From: an uncultured Desulfobulbus sp.
GTDB lineage: Bacteria > Desulfobacterota > Desulfobulbia > Desulfobulbales > Desulfobulbaceae
Length of the DNA: 64,000 bases
Assembly: GCF_963665445.1 (NCBI RefSeq)
Contig: NZ_OY762276.1
Span: 2,865,501-2,929,500, forward strand
Direction of reading: 5' to 3'
Below are positions 57,210 to 64,000 of the stretch, piece by piece. The notes under the pieces are model-generated. The model worked only from the letters and a program-made list of their open reading frames with translations. It did no database searches and was not told the origin of the DNA. The position numbers and the translations under genes are program-made. Within the stretch, counting starts at the first letter, position 1, and the number at the start of each line of letters is the position of its first letter.

Positions 57210-58784
57210 ATGATTACTCTGCTTGATTACGGTGCCGGCAATGTTCGATCGGTAATTAATGCCATCGAACGGCTGGGCGAAACCGTGGTTTTGGTCAACA
57301 GCGGTGCGGATATCGACCGCGCCGAACGACTGGTTTTTCCCGGCGTGGGCAACTTCGGCGCCCTGATGCGCACTCTGCGCGAAAAGGATCTGCGCGATCC
57401 CCTGATCCGCTACCTCCACTCGGGCAAACCTTTTTTCGGCATCTGCGTCGCCCTGCAGGCGCTGTTTTCCTCCAGCGAAGAGGCGCCTGAAGAACCGGGG
57501 CTGGGTATCCTCCCCGGCCGGGTACAGCGGTTCACCTGCGACTTGGCTATCCCCCATATCGGCTGGAACGGCATCAAGGCGTGTCAGGCATCCCCCCTGT
57601 TCCAGGGCTTGGCAGGCAACGAGAAGTTCTATTTTGTCCACTCCTATCATGTCGCCCCGGAAACCGATGCCGACGTACTCACCACCACCGATTACGGCTA
57701 CGAGTATGTCAGCGCCGTTCAGCGTGGCGCCATGGTGGCCACCCAGTTCCATCCGGAAAAAAGCGGCAAGGCCGGGCTTAAACTGCTGGAGAACTTCCTT
57801 TCCGGCACCCAGGAGGCGATCAAGCCGACCGGTTGCCCGGAGAAGACGGAGCTTGCCAAACGCATCATCGCCTGCCTCGACGTACGCACCAACGACCGCG
57901 GCGACCTGGTGGTGACCAAGGGCGATCAGTACGACGTTCGCGAAGAGGGTAACGTGCGCAACCTGGGCAAACCGGTGGAGTTGGCCGGGGAGTACTACGA
58001 GCAGGGCGCGGACGAGGTCACCTTCCTCAACATCACCGGATTCCGCGATTTCCCCCTGGAAGACATGCCCATGCTCGAGGTGTTGCAACAGACCTCGAAA
58101 AACGTCTTTGTCCCCCTGACCATCGGTGGCGGAATCCGCGATTTCACCGACTGCAATGGCCGTTTTTACAGCGCGCTCGAGGTGGCCTCCCAGTATTTTC
58201 GCTCCGGTGCGGACAAAATCTCCATCGGCTCGGATGCGGTGCTCATTGTCGAGGAGGTTCTCAAAACCGGCAAGGCCACCGGCCTGAGCTCGATCGAGCA
58301 GATCGCCCGGGTCTACGGCAACCAGGCGGTGGTGATCTCGGTTGACCCGCACCGGGTCTATGTGGATGCACCCGATGCCGTTCCCCACAAGGTAATCAAG
58401 ACCAATTTTCCCGGCCCCAACGGCGAGCAGTATTGCTGGTACCAGTGCACCATCAAGGGTGGTCGTGAAGGACGCCCTTTGGATGCGGTTACCCTGGCTA
58501 GCGTCTGCGAACAACTGGGCGCTGGCGAGATTCTCTTGAACTGCATAGACAAGGACGGCACCAACTCCGGCTTTGACATCGAGCTGATCAATGCGGTTCG
58601 GGCTGCGGTGACCATTCCGGTGATTGCCTCAAGCGGAGCTGGTTGTGCCGAGCATTTTCTCGAGGTGTTCGAAAAAACGCCTGCTGAGGCTGCTCTGGCT
58701 GCTGGAATCTTTCATAGGAAAGAGGTGCCAATTGGCGAAGTGAAGGCTTTTTTGACCGGCAAGGTGGAGATTCGACCGGTGTAA
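57210..58784 (+). CDS. Fused imidazole glycerol phosphate synthase (HisH-HisF)
   Basis: 524 residues in one frame. Residues 1-200 are the HisH glutaminase with Cys79 (FGICVALQ), His181 and Glu183 (QFHPEKS). Residues about 215-520 are the HisF cyclase (AKRIIACLDV, FLNITGF, GGGIRDF, SASSGAG-like IASSGAGC). The HisF part is about 50 residues longer than bacterial HisF and carries RTNDRGDLVVTKGDQYDVRE, as I recall from plant and fungal HIS7/HISN4. It makes imidazole glycerol phosphate in histidine synthesis. No other his gene is adjacent, and a good terminator follows. Confidence 0.93.
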   Translation: MITLLDYGAGNVRSVINAIERLGETVVLVNSGADIDRAERLVFPGVGNFGALMRTLREKDLRDPLIRYLHSGKPFFGICVALQALFSSSEEAPEEPGLGILPGRVQRFTCDLAIPHIGWNGIKACQASPLFQGLAGNEKFYFVHSYHVAPETDADVLTTTDYGYEYVSAVQRGAMVATQFHPEKSGKAGLKLLENFLSGTQEAIKPTGCPEKTELAKRIIACLDVRTNDRGDLVVTKGDQYDVREEGNVRNLGKPVELAGEYYEQGADEVTFLNITGFRDFPLEDMPMLEVLQQTSKNVFVPLTIGGGIRDFTDCNGRFYSALEVASQYFRSGADKISIGSDAVLIVEEVLKTGKATGLSSIEQIARVYGNQAVVISVDPHRVYVDAPDAVPHKVIKTNFPGPNGEQYCWYQCTIKGGREGRPLDAVTLASVCEQLGAGEILLNCIDKDGTNSGFDIELINAVRAAVTIPVIASSGAGCAEHFLEVFEKTPAEAALAAGIFHRKEVPIGEVKAFLTGKVEIRPV

Positions 58785-58812
58785 GTTGCTCCCGAAATAA
58801 TTAGGTTAGAAA

Positions 58813-58845
58813 GGCGCTTGATCTATTGTGGTCAGGCGCTTTTTT
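58813..58845 (+). terminator. Rho-independent terminator after the HisHF gene
   Basis: GGCGCTTGA pairs with TCAGGCGCT (nine pairs, two of them G-U) around a ten-base loop, followed by a run of six T. It marks the end of the GC-rich part of the window. Confidence 0.88.
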
Positions 58846-58988
58846 GTTGATGAAGGAGCCAAGACGAACGCAATTGATATAATTTAGTTAATATAAACAG
58901 GAGAAATAGTAACTCATAACGTGTTGTCACGAGGGCCGTAGTTGTTCTCGTATCCTTACAAACATGTAGTTGAGAAAATGTATATAGA

Positions 58989-59909
58989 TTATGTGGTTAT
59001 TCCATAAACATAGCGCTTATATACTGACTGTAAAATTCTATCAATCCTCGCGTTCATAATGCTCATCTCGGGTATTCGATGACCTTCATGAACAATTTTG
59101 CTTCTTGCACCATACGCTTCTTCTACGAAATTAATATCCTCTTTATTAATATCTGCACTAAGTAGAACTCTCTTTATTGCACGCCTTGAAGATTCTCGAA
59201 CTAGATTTCCTATTTGACCAATTAATGAATTTTTCAGAGATTCATCAGTAAATTTATAGTCATTTACCAGTGATTTTAAGGACAAAATAAGGTCACCAAC
59301 TTCGCTGGAAATATTACGCTGTTCCGCTATAGCCTCCAACGCACTAATCAATAATATAAGCTTTGTTCTATCATCTGTTTGAAATCTAGATGATGCGCAC
59401 AACTCCATCGAAAGAAGTAAAGTGTAAGGGATTTCATTCAATTCAGAAAAACTGTGGCTTAATTTCTCAGCAAATTCCCCTAAAGAAATATCATTTTTAA
59501 CAGAAGCAAATCCTTGAACTCGCATCCCTCCAGAAACCGTACGGTCAATCACACGACAAGGCAGTGGAGTGTCCTGCCAAGATAAAGTGACACCCCAATA
59601 TCGAAATATAGCGACAGAGAGCAGGGCATAAACTAGCCTTTTACCAGCCCTTTCAGCCTCACAAGCTGTTAAGGACGCATCTATTTTTAACCGGTATCCC
59701 GATGCTCCAGATTCTTCAAGATGTGGGTGAATTTTCTTCTTTTCAAGTGTCAAGATAAATGGTTGCTTCCAAAGTAGGCATAAAGACGACTCTTTATAAT
59801 CCTTAAAGCCTCCTACGTTATTGATAACGAAATCGACTTTCGAAGACCAACTATAAACGTTTGGCTTCATTGCAAGATCATTTAAAGTCGGTGTTGGCTC
59901 TTTATTCAC
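58989..59909 (-). CDS. HEPN-like protein of unknown function
   Basis: 306 residues, AT-rich codons unlike the genes to the left. The C-terminal third has LLISALEAIAEQRNISSEV and, later, ARSKIVHEGHR, a match to the RxxxxH motif of ApeA-type HEPN domains, which are often RNases in defence systems. The N-terminal 190 residues are beta-rich and unrecognised, also as in ApeA. A defence role is inference. No neighbour makes a known toxin-antitoxin or defence pair. Confidence 0.65.
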   Translation of the reverse strand: MNKEPTPTLNDLAMKPNVYSWSSKVDFVINNVGGFKDYKESSLCLLWKQPFILTLEKKKIHPHLEESGASGYRLKIDASLTACEAERAGKRLVYALLSVAIFRYWGVTLSWQDTPLPCRVIDRTVSGGMRVQGFASVKNDISLGEFAEKLSHSFSELNEIPYTLLLSMELCASSRFQTDDRTKLILLISALEAIAEQRNISSEVGDLILSLKSLVNDYKFTDESLKNSLIGQIGNLVRESSRRAIKRVLLSADINKEDINFVEEAYGARSKIVHEGHRIPEMSIMNARIDRILQSVYKRYVYGITT

Positions 59910-60234
59910 TTAGTTGAAACCTTTTACAATTATTTTCTTATCCAATGTCGCAAATCAAGCAAATTATCGCTAAAAGGATACGAGTTTAATATTAAACATT
60001 ATGATTCACTACAGCTAGTCAACACACTTCTAATCCTTTTTGACTCGACCACTATGTCCAGATCTCTACCCACCTATTTAACGAAAGTCACGATCGATAG
60101 GAGATATATTAACTTCTAAGGTTTAGAAGTAACCAAACTGTCGGTAAAACACATCAAAATATTCGTAATTCATTGAAAATTATATCAAAATTTATAGAAA
60201 TATTCTAAAATCCAAAATTTTTTTATATATCACA
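59910..60234. other. AT-rich gene-free stretch
   Basis: About 325 bases of low GC with stop codons in all frames. I see no promoter, repeat or RNA structure that I can support. Confidence 0.5.
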
Positions 60235-60678
60235 TTAATTTTCGTTGAAACCATGATATATCCACGCTGTAGCCATCCCTAATATATAGACGATCAAAAC
60301 TGGTACAATCCATAAACTTAAAAACAATACGATATGGATTCTAATGTCATGTAATAATTTATTTTCAATTTTTTTCTTTTCATTTTTCTCATTTTCAACT
60401 TTCTCTTTGCAAATTTCCAAAGCATTATCATGTAAATATTTTTCTAACGATATACCTTTTGGGCTTAAATCAAGTAAAGATGGGTGTCCAGGATCAGGTT
60501 TATGCGACCTGACCACTTTTACACAGTCCTCAATAGTTTCAAATTCTGGTTTATAATATGATGAATCTGATGGGAATTTGTCTATCCCCATGAATAAAAC
60601 CGGAAAGAAATACAAAACACTCAATACTATATATAATCTCCGCCACACATTTAATTTGATTTTAAAAATTTGGCTCAT
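60235..60678 (-). CDS. Small membrane protein, function unknown
   Basis: 147 residues, very AT-rich. ATG 60678 has AGGA six bases upstream; ATG 60684 is too close to it. Two membrane helices (about 14-31 and 115-137) flank a soluble loop of about 85 residues with two cysteines (EDCVKVV, EICKEK) and a lysine-rich helix (VENEKNEKKKIENK). No family recognised. The composition marks it as horizontally acquired. Confidence 0.6.
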   Translation of the reverse strand: MSQIFKIKLNVWRRLYIVLSVLYFFPVLFMGIDKFPSDSSYYKPEFETIEDCVKVVRSHKPDPGHPSLLDLSPKGISLEKYLHDNALEICKEKVENEKNEKKKIENKLLHDIRIHIVLFLSLWIVPVLIVYILGMATAWIYHGFNEN

Positions 60679-60856
60679 AGTCATTCCTGTGTAATTTTTC
60701 AGGAGAAGATTTTAGGTAATACAGGTCAAATCTTTAAAAGTTTTTTAATAATAGCTCTTAATTAATTATTTTATTGAGATTATTTTTTGGTATCTGTATC
60801 AAGTAAAGATACATTTTCTCATTTTTCGTACCGAGCCGGTCAATATTGTTCCAATT

Positions 60857-60870
60857 TATACGTAACAAAA
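60857..60870 (+). repeat. Left 14-bp terminal inverted repeat of the recombinase element
   Basis: TATACGTAACAAAA, the exact reverse complement of the copy at 63115-63128. It lies about 70 bases before the first recombinase start. Two direct copies of CGGTCAATA flank it (60837-60845 and 60896-60904), which may be recombinase binding sites. Confidence 0.65.
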
Positions 60871-60942
60871 TAGCAGCCGGATAAATGGTATAATTCGGTC
60901 AATAACAACCTGTTTTTTCTACAAAAGAAAAAGGAGGTTATC

Positions 60943-62139
60943 ATGGCCGAACAACATTGGATACCTGCCAATTATCACTCCAGCGAGTGGGCCGCTGTTC
61001 TGCAGGAAAAATACAGCTCCGTCAATTTTCCTTTAGACGCCCCAGACGAAGCAAGATTCCTAAGATCCCCTCCAAGCTCTCCACCTCAATCAGACTGGTC
61101 ACCACCTGACGGATGCACCAGCAAAAAACATCAAGAAGTCGATCATCTTTGTTCTCGGCTCACAGGTACTGGTCTGATCGGAGCTGACCTCGCCGTGACC
61201 TATCTTCGAGAAAAATATCGTAAAAACAACTCGATTTTCACCATAAAACAGGCCGCCTATGTAGTCTTATCCTTCCTGCAGTTCTTGGACAAAACAGGTG
61301 CCAATATTTTCAGCGTTACCCGTCAAGATATCTGTGCCTTCGTCGAGCATGGGCAGGATCGTGGGTTGAAGGCAAACTCGGTAATATGCAATTTAAGAAG
61401 TGTGTACACGTTTCTTATCTTCCTGGTTGAACGAAAGATTCTTCCACTGGCAGTTCTATCTAAAAAGATTCGACTGAAGCCACCTGACTCTTTACCCAGA
61501 GCTATTCCGTCGGAACATGTCGACCTTTTGCTTTCAGCCACCGGCAACCCTCGAAATCACGCCTTGGTCCTTCTTTTACTGCGGACAGGCCTGAGAATTG
61601 GCGAATTGCTCAATGTGAAAATCTCAGACATCGTTCTCCCGGAAAGGAAGATCTTGATTTACCTGGCAGAAAAAAATGACCAGGGTCGTGTGGTTTACTT
61701 CAGCTCAGATGCTGACTCTGCCCTTCGCGAATGGCTGAAAAGAAGGGACCTGCAAAAGGACTATCTTTTCTACAGTCCGCGAAATGAGAAAATATCATAT
61801 GCGGCAGCGAGAAAGGCATTTGTTCAAATTCTCAAAAGGGCCGATTTATCCCACTATGGGTACAGCTTCCATTGCCTGCGCCACACTTTTGCCACAGACA
61901 TGCTCAACGCCGGATTACGGATAGAGGTCTTACAACAAATCCTTGGTCACCAATCAATCGAAATGACCTTACGCTATGCAAGGCTATCAGATGCTACACG
62001 TGAAAATGAATATCTCCGTGCTATGACCGTTATTGAAAAAGGAGGGCAAAATGCATCTCACAGAATCAGTACTCAATTACAGGCGGTATTTGAAGAGAAA
62101 AAATTATTCACCTCACACCGTAAAAAATTATCTGCATAG
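60943..62139 (+). CDS. Tyrosine recombinase 1 of a tandem pair
   Basis: 398 residues with AAAAGGAGG upstream. A SAM-like core-binding domain (about 80-175) precedes the catalytic domain with R218 (RTGLRIGELL), K244, H310-R313-H314 (HCLRHTF), H336 (GHQS) and Tyr345 (LRYARLS): all residues for DNA strand exchange. The first 75 residues are an unusual proline/serine-rich extension. The last 30 residues lie over the start of the second recombinase gene. Confidence 0.92.
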   Translation: MAEQHWIPANYHSSEWAAVLQEKYSSVNFPLDAPDEARFLRSPPSSPPQSDWSPPDGCTSKKHQEVDHLCSRLTGTGLIGADLAVTYLREKYRKNNSIFTIKQAAYVVLSFLQFLDKTGANIFSVTRQDICAFVEHGQDRGLKANSVICNLRSVYTFLIFLVERKILPLAVLSKKIRLKPPDSLPRAIPSEHVDLLLSATGNPRNHALVLLLLRTGLRIGELLNVKISDIVLPERKILIYLAEKNDQGRVVYFSSDADSALREWLKRRDLQKDYLFYSPRNEKISYAAARKAFVQILKRADLSHYGYSFHCLRHTFATDMLNAGLRIEVLQQILGHQSIEMTLRYARLSDATRENEYLRAMTVIEKGGQNASHRISTQLQAVFEEKKLFTSHRKKLSA

Positions 62140-62953
62140 GCTGCAAAGGTTCTTCGCATGGCTCCCGGTTCCTCTCGAGGCAGCAAGACGGGAGAATGTA
62201 AAATGGTATATCGATTTTCTACTACAACATCAAATTTCTGCCCAGACTATCAATGGACACCTTGTCGTTATCAGGATGTTTTACGAATTCCTGAAGGACG
62301 AAGGAGAGATAAAGGTGGATAATCCAGTTGGTAAAGGTTTATTGCTACGGGTTGCCAAGCCGTTACCCCGGCATTTGAGGGACGTTGATATTCCGCGATT
62401 TTTTGAGGTGGTCACCAGAAGTCGGGATCAGGCAATATTTATGCTTATGTTACGTTGTGGCCTTAGAGTTGAAGAGGTGGCAGATCTCACACTCGATGCC
62501 ATTGATTATCAACGAAACCGGATCCTGGTCAAATCGGGTAAAGGAGGTAAGGACAGGGTCGTTTTTATCAGCAACGATGCCACAGACGCACTGGCAGCGT
62601 ATTTGCGGATAAGGTTTCACACGAATGAACAGAAAGTCTTTTTAGTTGAGAAAGGCCCCCTTAAAGGAAAGCCCATATCGGTTCGAGGCATCCAAAAACG
62701 AATTGAGTACTATTCAAAGAAAAGTGGGATAGCCGTTTCCTGCCACCAATTGCGGCATACCATGGCAACCCAACTCCTCAATGCTGATGCAGATTTGGTC
62801 ACCATTCAATATTTGCTCGGCCATACAAGAATCAAAACGACCATGAGGTATTGTCATCTTTCCAATATGAAAGCACAGCGTGATTATTATAGGGCCGTTG
62901 ACAGAATAATAGAAAAAAGCAAAAGCACACCCGCAGAGAATGCGGAGAATTAA
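62051..62953 (+). CDS. Tyrosine recombinase 2 of a tandem pair
   Basis: 300 residues from ATG 62051 with GGAGG five bases upstream; a TTG at 62033 would add six residues. It starts 89 bases before the first gene ends, so the two are translated from one message. XerC/D-like size: core-binding domain (about 3-95), then R139 (CGLRVEEV), K167, H232-R235-H236 (HQLRHTM), H258 (GHTRI) and Tyr267 (MRYCHL), all intact. The pair probably acts as a heteromer. Confidence 0.92.
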   Translation: MHLTESVLNYRRYLKRKNYSPHTVKNYLHRLQRFFAWLPVPLEAARRENVKWYIDFLLQHQISAQTINGHLVVIRMFYEFLKDEGEIKVDNPVGKGLLLRVAKPLPRHLRDVDIPRFFEVVTRSRDQAIFMLMLRCGLRVEEVADLTLDAIDYQRNRILVKSGKGGKDRVVFISNDATDALAAYLRIRFHTNEQKVFLVEKGPLKGKPISVRGIQKRIEYYSKKSGIAVSCHQLRHTMATQLLNADADLVTIQYLLGHTRIKTTMRYCHLSNMKAQRDYYRAVDRIIEKSKSTPAENAEN

Positions 62954-62956
62954 CCC

Positions 62957-63029
62957 GCCACGCCAAGGGCCGGGTGCTCCGACGAGCAATAAGTAGGGGC
63001 CCATTCTCGCACCCGGCCCTTGGCGTGGC
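62957..63029. repeat. 21-bp perfect inverted repeat downstream of the recombinases
   Basis: Arms 62957-62977 and 63009-63029 are exact reverse complements (GCCACGCCAAGGGCCGGGTGC-type, shown in part), with a 31-base loop. It is GC-rich in an AT-rich setting and begins four bases after the recombinase stop. No T run follows, so it is not a standard terminator; a folded recombination site or an mRNA end structure are options. Confidence 0.85.
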
Positions 63030-63114
63030 TCCCTCTCGGAAAATGCTTGACTTCTCGGGAGCCAAAAGAGAAACTAATATCAGGCAATTGCCTAATATAA
63101 ATAGAGAAAACAGG

Positions 63115-63128
63115 TTTTGTTACGTATA
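63115..63128 (-). repeat. Right 14-bp terminal inverted repeat of the recombinase element
   Basis: TTTTGTTACGTATA, inverted relative to the copy at 60857-60870. The match is perfect over 14 bases and stops on both sides. Confidence 0.65.
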
Positions 63129-63282
63129 CTTCCAATAAGTCATGACTTTCAGCTTATCCTTAGATTCTCCCCGCACCGCAATCCATTACGATCTAATACA
63201 ACTTTTTCAATCCATGTTGACTCGGATAGTTTTGATTCAGATCTCTTCCGTATCTTCACTGAAAGTGATGGTCTATTTATTG

Positions 63283-64000
63283 TCATCTAACAATATCAAC
63301 CTTGTTATTCTTCAAAAATATATAAAAATTATTCACCTCGTCTTGCTTTGATAGACTATCAATATACTCTTGAATCTCAGACGGCTTCTTTTTTATAGAA
63401 GAAAAATATTCATATTGATCAATGTATCCCTGCAATACTCTATCTCTTTGCACAATTTTCCTAGTAACGCCGATCGCTATTTTCTCTTCTTTTTTTATAG
63501 ATTTTGATATATTGATACCAACCATTGGAGACATCCCTCTAAGCTGGTCAATTCTATCAATTCCAAAATCGGTATCTTCTGCAAAGTCTACCCAATTGGC
63601 AATTTCTTCTGATTTAACATGATTTACGTATTTTTTTGCAAGCAATCTCTGAGGATTTTTTCCTAAAGTTATCTGGCCAACAAATTCTTTAGCTGCTTTT
63701 CTCCATATAGATTGAGATTCTATAAGATCATTTTTTGCCTGATCATACATTCCAAGCTCAGCAGAACATAACGAGTGACCGATTGTAGTAATTGTAAAAT
63801 ACTCTTCAATGGGCATCATTTCTTTAATATGAATATCGCCTGTAAGCAATGATTTATATTTTTCATGCAATTCACCAAGAGCCTGCCTGCTATTTATTAA
63901 TATTTGTGTTTTTGCTGATTCGTCTTTTATTTGATTCAGGTCTCTAATGTCTTTCAAAGCTGTTATCAGCTTAGCCCGTTCTTGCAATTCTAGAAATTTC
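63283..64000 (-). CDS. Unknown protein, 5' end beyond the window
   Basis: The frame is open to the right edge (at least 238 codons). The visible part is helical and lysine/glutamate-rich, AT-rich in codons, and has no membrane segment or motif I recognise. Internal stretches such as GELHEKYKSLL and SAELGMYDQAKNDLIESQSIW could be TPR-like helices. A TTG at 63987 could be a start, but the residues before it continue in frame, so the true start is probably outside. Confidence 0.6.
   Translation of the reverse strand, partial: KFLELQERAKLITALKDIRDLNQIKDESAKTQILINSRQALGELHEKYKSLLTGDIHIKEMMPIEEYFTITTIGHSLCSAELGMYDQAKNDLIESQSIWRKAAKEFVGQITLGKNPQRLLAKKYVNHVKSEEIANWVDFAEDTDFGIDRIDQLRGMSPMVGINISKSIKKEEKIAIGVTRKIVQRDRVLQGYIDQYEYFSSIKKKPSEIQEYIDSLSKQDEVNNFYIFLKNNKVDIVR

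Larger units (their letters stand above)
60857..63128. mobile_element. Candidate two-recombinase mobile element
   Basis: About 2.27 kb bounded by 14-bp inverted repeats and holding two overlapping tyrosine recombinase genes and a 21-bp hairpin. The design recalls Tn554-type and RIT elements, which use two or three recombinases. Target duplications are not expected for this enzyme class and none is evident. The true ends could lie elsewhere. Confidence 0.55.
62954..63282. other. Right end of the recombinase element and following gap
   Basis: About 330 bases. It contains the 21-bp hairpin, a short palindrome (AGGCAATTGCCT near 63082) and the right 14-bp terminal repeat. A 69-codon frame at 63142-63351 has no support and overlaps the next gene. 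Confidence 0.5.

Noticed and set aside
56649..58514. 621-codon minus-strand frame opposite the HisHF and nucleotidyltransferase genes
   Set aside because: The opposite strand encodes enzymes with complete catalytic motifs, and this frame has none.
63142..63351. 69-codon plus-strand frame
   Set aside because: It overlaps the 3' end of the gene on the other strand and lacks a ribosome site.

Overview
The window is 64 kb of mostly GC-rich, gene-dense bacterial chromosome. The mix of genes suggests a Gram-negative Desulfobacterota (deltaproteobacterial) organism, probably near the Desulfobulbaceae: an Mla-type lipid transport operon, KdsB, DsrC-family proteins, SelB, a PEP-CTERM protein, many sensor kinases and sigma-54 regulation. 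The lineage is inferred from gene content; there is no rRNA gene. I see no tRNA gene and no CRISPR array.

Layout. 1-4101 (+): the end of an Mla-like ABC operon (MlaF-like ATPase, MCE protein, lipoprotein) followed by a DUF3124 protein, a solute-binding lipoprotein and a small exported protein. 4065-15874 (-): a long run from kdsB through a CofD/YvcK-like protein, three signalling genes and a J-domain protein to a heterodimeric ABC exporter. 16001-25412: housekeeping genes (rsmJ, a kdnA-like aminotransferase, panC, xseA, cobT, shikimate kinase) and two unknowns. 25751-33939: PilZ protein, PEP-CTERM protein, nitroreductase, the cdaA-ybbR-glmM operon, an aminotransferase and a DjlA-like protein. 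34400-41592: a decayed IS200/IS605 transposase, then hsp20-lon-ftsY (-) and an Mrp-type ATPase plus an MBL hydrolase (+). 41743-46927: selB, a lipase-like hydrolase, two tandem-DsrC-domain proteins and a rhodanese/ferritin-like fusion. 47093-52087: a two-component system of the ZraS/ZraR kind with small metal-binding-looking exported proteins. 52103-58784: tilS, an Hpt protein, der, an AmgK/MurU-like pair and a fused HisH-HisF enzyme.

From about 58850 to the right edge the base composition turns AT-rich and the genes become accessory: a HEPN-like protein, a small membrane protein, two overlapping tyrosine recombinases flanked by 14-bp inverted repeats, and an unknown gene cut by the window edge.

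The best candidates for something undescribed are: (1) the Zra-like regulon, where two transcription units carry sigma-54-type promoters and the same TCGAC-N6-GTCGA inverted repeat upstream; (2) the paired tandem-DsrC proteins that lack the C-terminal active cysteine, next to a rhodanese-ferritin fusion; (3) the two-recombinase element with terminal repeats and a 21-bp perfect hairpin; and (4) a bacterial HisHF fusion that reads like the plant/fungal enzyme.
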